Shown here: piece after piece, positions 34,201 through 42,409 of the stretch | Layout of the letters: every line of letters starts with the position of its first letter | Position numbering within the stretch: position 1 is the stretch's first letter | Assembly (NCBI RefSeq): GCF_947486615.1 | Contig: NZ_CANKUD010000013.1 | Coordinates: 49,385 to 113,384 of the forward strand | Origin: an uncultured Modestobacter sp. | Lineage (GTDB): Bacteria > Actinomycetota > Actinomycetes > Mycobacteriales > Geodermatophilaceae | DNA: 64,000 nt | Reading direction: 5' to 3' | Position numbers and translations under genes: made by a program | Notes under the pieces: generated by a model | Seen by the model: only the letters and a program-made list of their open reading frames with translations | Database searches by the model: none | Told to the model about the DNA's origin: nothing

Positions 34201-37089
34201 CAGGCCCGGTGCTGCGCAGAACGCAGCGACGTCGGCCGACAGCGCGGCCGTCTCCATGCGCCAGCGAGCCGACCGGGTCTCGTCCAGCACCGTCACGTCG
34301 ACCGGTGGGCCGTCCAGCACCCGGGCCAGGCCGGCGAGATCAGCAGGCGTGCCCACCGCGGCCAGCACCGGCGCCAGCCGCGCCGACCCCAGCAGCTCGG
34401 TGAACGCGGAGTCGACCGCAGCAGCGGCGGTCGCGGCGGCCGAGGCGTCGACGATGACGTCCACGAACCCCCACGGGTGAGCCGGTCGGGGCCGGGCCAG
34501 GTCGGCAACGTCTGGCAGCGCGGCCAGTGCGCGCCGCACCGTTGCCACGTCGTCTCCGGTCAGCCCACCGACCGCAGCGGGCGAGACGGGCAGCGGTGCC
34601 ACCGAGTCGCCCACGCTGAGCGCGCCGGTGTGCGCGCTGTACAACGACAGGCCCGCGGCGTTCGGCTCGTGCAGCCGGGTGGCATACCGGGCCAGTGAGC
34701 GCCGGGCCGAGCGGAGGTCCTCGCCGTCGGCGGCCAGCCCCTGCTCGTCGACCTGCACCGCGTGCTCCAGCGCCGCCCGGATCTGGGCCCGCACCACGGC
34801 CGGGCGGCTGCCCTTGTCGTGCAGGTCGAGGGCGAACGGGCCCATCCCGACCGCGTCCAGCCGCCGGGCGACGACGTCCAGCGCGGCGCGCTTCTCCGCG
34901 ACGAACAGCACCCGCTTGCCGTCGGCGACCGCCCGGGCCAGCAGGTTGGTGATGGTCTGCGACTTGCCCGTCCCGGGCGGGCCCTCGAGCACGAACGTCC
35001 GGCCGGCGGCGGCCTCGGCGACCGCGGTCAGCTGCGAGGCGTCCGCCGGCACCGGCACGGCGGCCGCGAGCTCGTCGAGGTCGACCGAGCCGTCCTCGGC
35101 GACCGGGTCGTCGAACGGGTCGGTGGGGGAGTGCACCAGGTGGGCGACCAGCGGGTTCTCGCTCAGCGTCGCCCAGTGCTCGTCCAGGTCCTTCCACAGC
35201 CGGAACTTCGCGAACGCCAGGATCGCGAGGTCGGCGGTCGGCTCGACCCGGTACGGCAGCCCCTGCTCGGCCAGCGCGACGCGCATCGCCTGGAGTGCGG
35301 CGTCCAGGTCGATGCCGGCGCCGTCCTCGGTCGGTTCGGCCAGGCCGGGCACGCTCAGGCCGTGCAGCTGGCGCAGCTTCTCCAGCAGGCAGTAGTTGGG
35401 CGTGCTGGTGCCGGACTCGTCCACGGTCAGCCGGTAGGCCCCGGACCGGGAGTGGGCCTTCAGCACGACGGGCACCAGGATCAGCGGGGAGCGCAGCGGC
35501 CGGCCGTCGAGCTCCCAGGCGAGGCTGCCCAGCGCCAGGTACAGGTTGTTGGCGCCGGTCTCCTCCAGCACCGTCTTCGCCTTGTAGGCCAGCGCGCGCA
35601 TCCGGGTCAGGTAGGAGGCCTCCGGGACGTCGACGTAGAGCCCGCGGCGGTCCAGCAGCAGCTCGGCCAGCTGCTCCTGCGGCAGCTCCCGGGCCGAGCG
35701 CAGCCCCCGCTCGCGCTGGACGGCGGCCAGCTGGTCGCTGGGCAGCAGGGTCAGCGCCGTCCCGCCGTTGACCAGGTCCTCCAGCGCGCCCAGCTGCGCG
35801 TCGGGCACGGTCAGCGCGATCCCGGCGCGCGGCGTGTAGTTGATCAGCCGGTTGCGCAGGCTCAGGTCCAGCAGCGCGTTCTTCCACTGCGCGATCCGGG
35901 GCGGGGCTGCCTCACGAGCATCCAGCGGCGCCGCCGTCCCGCTGTCGGCCGGGCGTGCCGGGCTGCTGTGCACGGCCGGCCGGTACTCGACCACCTGCAC
36001 GGTGCCGTCGGCGCTCCGGGTACGGGCCGGCAGCGGGAGGACGCCGTCGCGCCGGGCGCGGTAGACGTCGACGACGCCGATCACCCGGTCGAGCTCGCCG
36101 GTGAGCCAGGCCGCGTACGGCGGGCGGTGCAGCTCGTCGAAGCCGACCGGCTCGCTGCGGGTGGTCAGCATCGTGGTCTCCACCAGCCGGATCAGCCCCA
36201 GGTCGACCAGGTTCACCAGGCTGGCGACGTCGGTGATCGCCGAGCTCTGCGCCGACAGCTCCTCGCGCCAGTAGCCGAGGAAGGCGTGCCCCTCGACCAG
36301 CCACAGCAGCGGCCGGATGCCGGCCTGCTCCAGCGCGGCGGCCAGGACGACGACCAGGTCCAAGCAGGTGCCGACCCGCTCGTCGAGCACCTCGCCGGGC
36401 GTGCGCACCTTCTGCCCGGCGTCGGCCCAGCTGGCCGGCGGCTCGCTGTAGCGGACGCTGCGGGCCTGCACCGCGGCGCAGATGGCGGCCACGATCGCGT
36501 CGACCCGCTCGGGGCCGGACTGGTAGCCCTGGATCGACGGGCTGCCGGTCTCCGTGCGCAGCACCTCGGCCGCCTCGGCGACCAGCGCGGGGATCGACGG
36601 GTGGTTGGGCAGCACGTGGGCGGCGAGCATCTCCATCGCCAGCTCCAGGGGGGTGGCCAGCCACTGCGCGGCGGCCAGGAGCTGCACCGGCACGCGCGCC
36701 CGCCCCAGCACCTCGCCGTCCTTCTCGACCAGGACCGACAGCCAGCCGGGACGGCGCTCCTCGACCTGCAGCATCGCCGCCGGGTCCAGCCGCAGCCCGA
36801 CGTCGGTGAGCACCGTGGTGTGGCCGGGGTCGATGTCGGCGAACAGCTCGACGGCCTCGCCGATCGGGCCCTCGGCGTCCCGGACGCCCACGTGGACGCT
36901 GGCGTGCCGCACTGGTGTGTCGCGCCCGGTCAGCACCAGCTGGGAGACGACGGCGATGCCGTTGTGCGCGAGCGCATAGCTGAGCACGGGCACCGCGGTG
37001 ACCTCGACGGTGACCTGCGCCCCCGGCGCCGCTCCGGTGGTCGCCTCCACGTCCGTCGTTGCCAGCTGGAGGTCCACCGGGTCAGCCAT
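31249..37089 (-). CDS. DUF4011/DUF3320 superfamily 1 helicase with transglutaminase-like and Vsr-like regions
   Basis: A 1946-residue multidomain protein. Residues ~185-290 look transglutaminase-like, with GTCLDLVVVLAAALE and GHAFLGYW placing Cys and His. WKNALLDLSLRNRLINY (~401) is the DUF4011 signature. Walker A EGPPGTGKSQTITNLL is near 702, the Walker B/DEAS box VVFDEASQI near 1313 and GDSKQMPPTSF near 1338. RPD-like motif VI appears as NVAITRARRQVVVFSS. Residues ~1610-1710 (RDEVADALRARGL, KVDLAVSL, VLLDG) resemble a Vsr/PD-(D/E)xK fold, and a DUF3320-like domain closes the protein. Related large helicases are predicted phage-defence proteins. It stands alone, with VapBC on one side and a Doc locus on the other. 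Confidence 0.85.
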   Translation of the reverse strand: MADPVDLQLATTDVEATTGAAPGAQVTVEVTAVPVLSYALAHNGIAVVSQLVLTGRDTPVRHASVHVGVRDAEGPIGEAVELFADIDPGHTTVLTDVGLRLDPAAMLQVEERRPGWLSVLVEKDGEVLGRARVPVQLLAAAQWLATPLELAMEMLAAHVLPNHPSIPALVAEAAEVLRTETGSPSIQGYQSGPERVDAIVAAICAAVQARSVRYSEPPASWADAGQKVRTPGEVLDERVGTCLDLVVVLAAALEQAGIRPLLWLVEGHAFLGYWREELSAQSSAITDVASLVNLVDLGLIRLVETTMLTTRSEPVGFDELHRPPYAAWLTGELDRVIGVVDVYRARRDGVLPLPARTRSADGTVQVVEYRPAVHSSPARPADSGTAAPLDAREAAPPRIAQWKNALLDLSLRNRLINYTPRAGIALTVPDAQLGALEDLVNGGTALTLLPSDQLAAVQRERGLRSARELPQEQLAELLLDRRGLYVDVPEASYLTRMRALAYKAKTVLEETGANNLYLALGSLAWELDGRPLRSPLILVPVVLKAHSRSGAYRLTVDESGTSTPNYCLLEKLRQLHGLSVPGLAEPTEDGAGIDLDAALQAMRVALAEQGLPYRVEPTADLAILAFAKFRLWKDLDEHWATLSENPLVAHLVHSPTDPFDDPVAEDGSVDLDELAAAVPVPADASQLTAVAEAAAGRTFVLEGPPGTGKSQTITNLLARAVADGKRVLFVAEKRAALDVVARRLDAVGMGPFALDLHDKGSRPAVVRAQIRAALEHAVQVDEQGLAADGEDLRSARRSLARYATRLHEPNAAGLSLYSAHTGALSVGDSVAPLPVSPAAVGGLTGDDVATVRRALAALPDVADLARPRPAHPWGFVDVIVDASAAATAAAAVDSAFTELLGSARLAPVLAAVGTPADLAGLARVLDGPPVDVTVLDETRSARWRMETAALSADVAAFCAAPGLHGATPAALDLPLADIAAAGEAAAQSGFFGRKKRLIAVRDRLAPVLTGEVAPKAVPALASSLLAAQTAARALAARAAAIPGLQVPVDWNPLTDPGLVDREVEWLRLAGAVVAGSDGFPGALRGLLSQGPATNPAAAAAVGRAEGALQQLLAVCRSTPEQLVAWAGADGLITRWQATRAERAVTAPGVPSLRRWLDLLAAVEPLRAAGLGEARSALLTGAVPADDAVRSFELGLAGASMTEREEATGLAVFDSPVHERAISRFAAASRAVRRHLTAALPASVVAARTFDVTARGGRVGALQRELNRQRGGLGVRGLIAEYGELITAVMPCVLVSPDSVARFFPARAGLFDLVVFDEASQIRVADAVGALGRADAAVVVGDSKQMPPTSFAESTTDDDALPEDLATAVEDEESILSECVQARVPRQWLSWHYRSQDESLIAFSNGQYYENRLSSFPAPVHGPASSAPDGRGVSLVRVDGTFHRSGAGKLLRTNPVEAEAIVAEIRRRFALSPNEPPSIGVVTFNAQQRALIDALLRDAGDEQLVEALDRTDGEGLFVKNLENVQGDERDVVLFSTAFSANDRGQLPLNFGPLNKVGGERRLNVAITRARRQVVVFSSFDPAELRAEQTSSVGIKHLRAYLDLAAHGTDALPRDARFASVPDRHRDEVADALRARGLVVRTDVGLSEFKVDLAVSLASAPDVPVLAVLLDGPAWARRRTVGDRDGLPVEVLGEMLRWPAVERVWLPAWLADREAVVERLIAAAQTPPTPPAVEPLPIQAVAPEPAPPSAAAPEPVAVESPAVMLDGEEPFTPWTPKAAGERSLLDQLGNRRVAERVGRVLQAGADAEGPIHLDRLARLAASAFGLGRVAQARKDALTALVPASVRDGDFVWPAELDRSSWTGFRRDPAATRPMEQVAPEEIGNAMVALCRASAGMTKDELFAQTLEVFGYRRRTSAQVAVLEAALSAATSAGLLMTSPSGLLTPGAR

Positions 37090-37208
37090 GCACCCTGTCT
37101 ACCGGCAGCCAGCGACGAGCCGGTGCAGGCTCGTGACTGGTGTGGCAGCTGGGGCAGCAGCGGGCGAGGCGGGTAGGAACTCGTGGGTACGAGCGGTCGA
37201 CGCGGGTC

Positions 37209-37586
37209 TCAGGTCCAGGGCTCGGTGCTCGATGACAGCCGGGCGGCGATGGGCTCGGCCTCGTCGATGTCGCCCGCTGCGACAGCCATGATCAGGCCGT
37301 ATGCCTCGTCGTTCGACAGGGTCAGCCGGACGCCGTTGATCCCGTAGAACGCGATCGTCCCGGCCAGCGACAGCCGCTTGTTGCCGTCGACGAGTGCGCG
37401 GTTGCGGGCCAGCGAGTGCAGCAGGGCCGCCGCCTTGGCATGGATCGAGAGGTAGGCCTCCTCGCCGAACGCCGTCGACCGCGGCCGGGCCAGCGCAGAC
37501 TCCAGCAGCCCGACATCGCGCAGCTGCACGTCACCCAAGGTGCGTGCCGCCACGTGCAGCAGGTCGTCGAGATCGAGGTAGACCAC
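37209..37586 (-). CDS. doc: Doc-type (Fic-fold) toxin
   Basis: A 125-residue Doc-like protein. NRALVDGNKRLSLAGTIAF carries the Doc version of the Fic loop, where DGNKR replaces DGNGR. Doc phosphorylates elongation factor Tu rather than AMPylating. VVYLDLDDLLHVAARTLG is the usual start, here GTG 37586. HAKAAALLHSLA precedes the loop. The gene begins in the same bases where the upstream antitoxin would normally stop, but that stop is missing. Confidence 0.88.
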   Translation of the reverse strand: MVYLDLDDLLHVAARTLGDVQLRDVGLLESALARPRSTAFGEEAYLSIHAKAAALLHSLARNRALVDGNKRLSLAGTIAFYGINGVRLTLSNDEAYGLIMAVAAGDIDEAEPIAARLSSSTEPWT

Positions 37587-37783
37587 TGACCGAGGCGCTC
37601 GAGGGCCTCGGCGTAGCGAGGGAGTTCGGTGTCGAGCACCCGGTCGAGGAGCTCTCGTTCGCTGGTGCGCTCGATGTAGTCGCGCACTGCCTGGCGGGCC
37701 ACCTCTTGCATCGACCGGCCCTCGAGCTCGGCCCGGCGGCGCAGCGCCCGCCGCGCGCGGAGGCCGCGCACGTGGACGGGCAT
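37322..37783 (-). CDS. Ribbon-helix-helix antitoxin of Doc, stop codon lost
   Basis: The normal part is ~66 residues, MPVHVRGLRARRALRRRAELEGRS then MQEVARQAVRDYIERTSERE and ending EALERLGQ. The next codon is TGG (37585-37583) where a TGA would give the usual GTGA overlap with doc. As a result the frame runs on for 87 codons, out of frame with doc, to 37322. The extension (WSTSISTTCCTW...) is plainly a shadow of doc. Either the antitoxin is made with a long foreign tail or the base is an error. ATG 37783 is the start. Confidence 0.72.
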   Translation of the reverse strand: MPVHVRGLRARRALRRRAELEGRSMQEVARQAVRDYIERTSERELLDRVLDTELPRYAEALERLGQWSTSISTTCCTWRHAPWVTCSCAMSGCWSLRWPGRGRRRSARRPTSRSMPRRRPCCTRWPATAHSSTATSGCRWPGRSRSTGSTASG

Positions 37784-37799
37784 CGGGGGAGCGCTGCTG

Positions 37800-38546
37800 G
37801 TGGTCGGCGTCGTGGCGGCCGCCGCCGTCGCCGTCGAGCTGCTGCCCGGCCTCGAGGCGACGGGCGCGGATCGCACCGCGCCGACGGCCGGCATCGAAGC
37901 GGCCGACGACCCGCTGGGCACCCCTCTCGCCCCGCCTGCGGGTGGCGGGGCCCACCAGTTCGCCCAGCTGCAGGACGACGGGGTCGCGCCGGTCGCCTAC
38001 GACCCGTGCCGGCCGGTGCACTACGTCGTCCGTCCGGACAACGCCCCGTACGGTGCCGACCTGCTCGTCTCCGACGCCGTCGCCCGGATCTCCGCGGTCA
38101 CCGGCCTCCAGTTCATCGACGACGGCGCCACCGACGAGGCCCCGAGTGACACGCGCGATCCCTTCCAGCCCGACCGCTACGGCGACCGCTGGGCGCCTGT
38201 GCTCATCACTTGGGACACGGTCGCCGAGCAGCCCGACTTCGCCGCCGACGTCGCGGGCCAGGCCGGCAGTCTCGCGGTCTCGGTCGGCGACGGCTCGGCT
38301 GTCTACGTCACCGGCGCCGTCGAGCTGGACGCCGCCCAGTTCACCGAGATCGTCGGCCGACCGGGTGGTCAGGCGGTCGCCCGCGCGATCGTGCTGCACG
38401 AGTTCGCGCATCTGGTGGGCCTGGACCACGTCGACGACCCGGCCCAGCTGATGTACCCGACGACGTCGGCCGTCCTGGACTTCGCCGCCGGCGACCTCAC
38501 CGGCCTGAGTCGGCTGGGCGCGGGAGCCTGCGTCCCCGCTCTCTGA
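37800..38546 (+). CDS. Metzincin-type metalloprotease, N-terminus truncated
   Basis: A 248-residue paralogue of the protease at 42410. The zinc site is VLHEFAHLVGLDHVDDPAQLMYPT: HExxHxxGxxH followed by the Met-turn. The paralogue has about 70 more N-terminal residues before the same membrane segment; here only VGVVAAAAVAVELLPGL is left and no earlier start codon exists in frame. GTG 37800 is 16 bp from the divergent antitoxin start, leaving no room for a promoter. It may be a decaying copy although the catalytic part is intact. Confidence 0.75.
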   Translation: MVGVVAAAAVAVELLPGLEATGADRTAPTAGIEAADDPLGTPLAPPAGGGAHQFAQLQDDGVAPVAYDPCRPVHYVVRPDNAPYGADLLVSDAVARISAVTGLQFIDDGATDEAPSDTRDPFQPDRYGDRWAPVLITWDTVAEQPDFAADVAGQAGSLAVSVGDGSAVYVTGAVELDAAQFTEIVGRPGGQAVARAIVLHEFAHLVGLDHVDDPAQLMYPTTSAVLDFAAGDLTGLSRLGAGACVPAL

Positions 38547-38662
38547 CGGTCGACAGCCCGACGCCCCGGGGACGAGACGGCGTTCCAGCGGATGGCCGAG
38601 GAGAGCGGGACGGGGGGGCCCGAGCGAGCCACACGACCGGCTGGGCCTCACCCCGAGGGGTA

Positions 38663-38682
38663 GCGGAACCGGGTAGTTCCGC
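38663..38682. promoter_or_regulatory. Inverted repeat upstream of the second GGDEF-EAL gene
   Basis: GCGGAAC (38663-38669) and GTTCCGC (38676-38682) are perfect complements around CGGGTA. The repeat ends 16 bp before GTG 38699. It could be an operator or a hairpin masking the start. GGGTA in the spacer also resembles the -10 of actinobacterial stress sigma factors (SigB type), but no matching -35 was confirmed. Confidence 0.4.
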
Positions 38683-38698
38683 CGGCACCGTCAACCTC

Positions 38699-40492
38699 GT
38701 GCGCGACCGGACCGACCAACACCAGGTGACCTGGTCGACGGCGCCCGCGGTGGCGACACCGCGGATGATGGCGCGCATCCTCGCGACGTTCTACGTCGCC
38801 GCCGGGATCGCCGGGCTGTTCGCCGTCTTCGGGCCGGACGCCGGCGCGCAGGGCCGCTGGGTCATCTTCACCGTCGCGCTGGTCGCGCTCGCCTGCGGCG
38901 CGGTCGCCTTCCGCTGGGCCGGTCACTGGCCCCGGCACGTCTTCCACTGGCCCGTCGCCTCGGCCGCCGCGCTCGTCGCCTTCGCGGTCACCGTCAGCCC
39001 CGACGCCGCCACCGCGATGGCCGCCGCCTCGATCATGGCGTTCATCGCAGTCGACGCCTTCTTCTTCTTCAGCCTGCGGCTGGCGTGGCTGCACATGGCC
39101 TTCGGGCTCACCGCGGTCACCGCGGCGCTGCTCACCCAGGACGACGTCCCGGCGTCCATCGCGCTGGCCCTCGACGCGGTGATCGTCGCGCTGGGCACCG
39201 TCGTCCGCGGGCTGGTGATCCGCGCCTCCAGCGCGAGCCGTGACCCGCTGACCGGGCTGGCCAACCGCCGCGGCTTCGACGACGCGCTGCACGAGCTGCG
39301 CACCGCCGCGGCCCGCACCGGCGAACCGCTGTCGGCCGCGCTGCTCGACCTCGACCACTTCAAGCAGATCAACGACACCGCCGGACACGAGGCCGGTGAC
39401 CGGGTGCTCTGCCGGATCGCCGACGTGTGGCGCCGGGAGCTGCCGGGCTCCGCCGTCCTCGCCCGGCACGGCGGTGACGAGTTCGCCCTGCTGCTGCCCG
39501 GGCTCGCCGGCGCCGACGCGCTCGCCCTGGTGCGCCGCATCTCGGCCCAGCACCCGGAGATCGGCGTCTCCTGCGGCGTCGCCGAGCTCCGCCCCGGGCA
39601 GGGCGCCGCCGAGCTGATGCGCCGCGCCGACCGGGCGCTCTACGACGCGAAGGCCGCCGGCCGCGGCCGGTGCGAGCTGGAGGGCGGCGCCGGCTCCGCG
39701 CTGGCCCGCGACCTGGCCGGCGCGCTCGCCGCCGGCGACGTGCAGGTGCACTACCAGCCGATCGTCGACCTGCAGGACGGCGCCGTCGTCGGCGTCGAGG
39801 CACTCGCCCGCTGGACGCACCCCGAGCACGGTCCGTTGCCGCCGGAGGAGTTCGTCGCGGTGGCCGAGCAGAGCGGCCTGGTGCACGCCCTCGGCGCGCA
39901 CGTGCTGCGCACCGCCTGCACCGAGCTGGTCGACGTGCGCACCCCGGCCGGGCAGCCGGTCACCCTCGGCGTCAACGTCTCCGGGCGCGAGCTGAACGAC
40001 CCCGGCTGCGCGCTGCGGGTGCAGCACGTGCTCGCCGACACCGGTTTCCCCGTCGAACACCTCGTGCTCGAGGTGACCGAGGGCCTGCTGGAGGGGGAGT
40101 CGCCGACCGCCGTCGCCACCCTGCACGCGCTGCGCACCGCCGGCATCAAGGTCTCCATCGACGACTTCGGCACCGGCTACTCCTCGCTCAGCCGGCTGGA
40201 CACCCTGCCGGCCGACGTCCTCAAGCTCGACCGCTCGTTCATCGCGACCGTGCACTCCTCGCCGCGTCGCGCGCAGATGCTGCAGACCCTGGTGGAGATG
40301 TGCCTGGGCCTCGGCCTGGACGTGGTCGCCGAGGGCGTGGAGACCGCCGAGCAGGAGGCCGCCGTGCGCGCGATGGGCTGCACGTTCGCGCAGGGCTGGC
40401 GCTACGGGCGGCCGGTGCCGCTGGCCGAGCTGCTCACCGGGCTGCGGGCCGGCGCCGAGGCAGCCGACCGCGAACCCGCCTACCGTGGCTGA
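38699..40492 (+). CDS. Membrane GGDEF-EAL protein (c-di-GMP synthesis/breakdown)
   Basis: A 597-residue protein with ~6 N-terminal membrane segments, GGDEF (RHGGDEFALL, ~258) and EAL (GVEALARW, ~366) domains. DDFGTGYSSLSRL, KLDRSF and EGVET keep the phosphodiesterase site, so it could do both reactions. VATPRMMARILATFY near the start is the shared N-terminal motif of the three paralogues. GTG 38699 is taken as start; ATG 38765 is the alternative. It follows the truncated metalloprotease and is followed 46 bp later by the next GGDEF-EAL gene. Confidence 0.9.
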   Translation: MRDRTDQHQVTWSTAPAVATPRMMARILATFYVAAGIAGLFAVFGPDAGAQGRWVIFTVALVALACGAVAFRWAGHWPRHVFHWPVASAAALVAFAVTVSPDAATAMAAASIMAFIAVDAFFFFSLRLAWLHMAFGLTAVTAALLTQDDVPASIALALDAVIVALGTVVRGLVIRASSASRDPLTGLANRRGFDDALHELRTAAARTGEPLSAALLDLDHFKQINDTAGHEAGDRVLCRIADVWRRELPGSAVLARHGGDEFALLLPGLAGADALALVRRISAQHPEIGVSCGVAELRPGQGAAELMRRADRALYDAKAAGRGRCELEGGAGSALARDLAGALAAGDVQVHYQPIVDLQDGAVVGVEALARWTHPEHGPLPPEEFVAVAEQSGLVHALGAHVLRTACTELVDVRTPAGQPVTLGVNVSGRELNDPGCALRVQHVLADTGFPVEHLVLEVTEGLLEGESPTAVATLHALRTAGIKVSIDDFGTGYSSLSRLDTLPADVLKLDRSFIATVHSSPRRAQMLQTLVEMCLGLGLDVVAEGVETAEQEAAVRAMGCTFAQGWRYGRPVPLAELLTGLRAGAEAADREPAYRG

Positions 40493-40538
40493 GGCAGCTC
40501 CCCGCTCCGGAGCAGGCGTCGACGGAGGAGGGGACCCC

Positions 40539-42308
40539 GTGCGGCAGGTCCGGTCGGGCGCCCCCGAGGTCGCCACACCACTAATGACCGCGCGCATCCT
40601 CGCCGTCTTCTACGCCTTCGGCGGGAGTGCCGGGCTGCTCGCCCTGCTCGGCGCGAGCCCGCACTCCGACCGGAGCTGGGTCGCCGCCGGCATCGGGACC
40701 AGTGCCCTGATCGGTGCGGTCGTGCTCGCACTCTGGGGCCCGCGCTGGCCGCGGGCGGTGTTCCACGTCCCGGTCGGTGCGTCCACCCTGCTGCTCGGGT
40801 CGGCCGTCGCGCTGGTGCCGGACCCGCTGAGCGCCGTCGCGGTCGCGTCGATCGTCTCCTTCGTCGCGGTCGACGCGTTCTTCTTCTTCCGGCCCGGCCC
40901 GGCGGTGGCCCACCTGGGTGCCGCGCTGGTCGGGGTGAGCACTGTGCTGGTGCTGCGCGGTTACGTGCCGGTGCCCACCGCCCTGTCGCTGGTCGCGGTC
41001 GTGCTGGGCCTGGGCGTGGTCACCCGCGACCTGGCCTGGCGGGCGACCAGCGCCAGCCGCGACCCGCTCACCGGGCTGGCCAACCGGCGCGGTTTCGACG
41101 ACGCGCTGCAGGAGCTGCTCGCCGCAGCCGACCGCCGCCGGGAGCCGCTGTCCGCGGCGCTGCTGGACCTGGACCACTTCAAGCAGATCAACGACACCGA
41201 CGGGCACGAGGCCGGCGACCGGGTGCTGGTCCGGGCCGCGGAGAGCTGGGGCGCCCGGCTGCCCACCGGCGCGGTGCTCGCCCGGCACGGCGGCGACGAG
41301 TTCGCGCTGCTGGTCCCCGGCCTGACCGGCGACGCCGCGCTCGCCCTGGTGGAGCGGCTCACCGGGCCGGACCTGGGCACCGGCGTCTCCTGCGGGGTCG
41401 CCCAGCACGTCCCGGGGGAGACCGGGGCGCAGCTGATGCGCCGGGCCGATGCCGCCCTCTACACCGCCAAGGCCGCCGGCCGCGGCCGTAGCGCCCTGGA
41501 CGGCGACCGCGACAGCCGGCTGGCCACCGAGCTCGCCGCCGCGATCGCCACCGGGGAGCTCACGGTGGCGTTCCAGCCGGTCATGGCGCTCGGCGCGGCC
41601 GACCAGGTGATCGGCGTCGAGGCGCTCGCCCGCTGGCAGCACCCCGAGCGGGGCGCCGTCCCGCCGGACGAGTTCATCGCCCTCGCCGAGCAGCGCGGCC
41701 TGATCACCGCGCTCGGCGAGCAGGTGCTGCGCACCGCGCTCACCCAGCTCACCGCGCTCCGCGCCACGACCGGGCGGCAGCTGCGCCTGGGCGTCAACGT
41801 GTCGGTGCACGAGCTGGCCGACCCGGGGTACGTGCCGCGGGTCGCCGCGCTGTTCGCCGAGTTCGGCTGGCCCGCCGACCACGTGATCATCGAGGTCACC
41901 GAGACCCAGCTGGAGTGCGACGTCGCCGTCGTCCGGCAGAACCTCGAGGCACTCACGGCGCTGGGGCCGATCGTCGCCGCCGACGACTTCGGCACCGGGT
42001 ACTCCTCGCTCAGCCGGATCGACGTGCTGCCCGTGCAGCACCTCAAGCTCGACACGTCGTTCACCGCGTCGATCACCACCTCGCCGCGCCGCGAGCAGCT
42101 GCTGGCCAGCATCGTGGCGCTCGCCGACAACCTCGACCTCGGGCTGGTCGCCGAGGGCGTGGAGACCGTCGAGCAGGACGCCCTCCTGCGCCGGCTCGGC
42201 TGCCGGTTCGCGCAGGGCTGGCTGTACGGCCGGCCGATGCCGGTCGCCGAGCTGGCGCTCTGGCTGGACGCCCGCTCCGCGGACGGCGCCTTCTCCACCG
42301 TGCGCTGA
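40539..42308 (+). CDS. Membrane GGDEF-EAL protein (c-di-GMP synthesis/breakdown)
   Basis: A 589-residue paralogue of the preceding protein. RHGGDEFALL is near residue 250 and GVEALARW near 360. DDFGTGYSSL and EGVET are present, KLDTSF replaces KLDRSF. No RxxD I-site is seen. GTG 40539 is chosen because GGAGGAGGGG lies 5 bases upstream, and it keeps the shared APEVATP motif. ATG-like start 40485 would overlap the previous gene. Followed by the intact metalloprotease gene, repeating the pair order protease/GGDEF-EAL in this region. Confidence 0.9.
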   Translation: MRQVRSGAPEVATPLMTARILAVFYAFGGSAGLLALLGASPHSDRSWVAAGIGTSALIGAVVLALWGPRWPRAVFHVPVGASTLLLGSAVALVPDPLSAVAVASIVSFVAVDAFFFFRPGPAVAHLGAALVGVSTVLVLRGYVPVPTALSLVAVVLGLGVVTRDLAWRATSASRDPLTGLANRRGFDDALQELLAAADRRREPLSAALLDLDHFKQINDTDGHEAGDRVLVRAAESWGARLPTGAVLARHGGDEFALLVPGLTGDAALALVERLTGPDLGTGVSCGVAQHVPGETGAQLMRRADAALYTAKAAGRGRSALDGDRDSRLATELAAAIATGELTVAFQPVMALGAADQVIGVEALARWQHPERGAVPPDEFIALAEQRGLITALGEQVLRTALTQLTALRATTGRQLRLGVNVSVHELADPGYVPRVAALFAEFGWPADHVIIEVTETQLECDVAVVRQNLEALTALGPIVAADDFGTGYSSLSRIDVLPVQHLKLDTSFTASITTSPRREQLLASIVALADNLDLGLVAEGVETVEQDALLRRLGCRFAQGWLYGRPMPVAELALWLDARSADGAFSTVR

Positions 42309-42409
42309 GCACCGAGCGCCCTGCCCCGAAGGGGCGACGAGGGGTCCACCGAGAGCCGTCCGTCCACTACGAAGGGCATCGGAACAAGACCGGCCGATGA
42401 GGGGGAGCA

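Noticed and set aside
32221..37176. Open frames of ~800 residues on the plus strand opposite the helicase
   Set aside because: Antisense shadows of the helicase gene, with no motif or start context.
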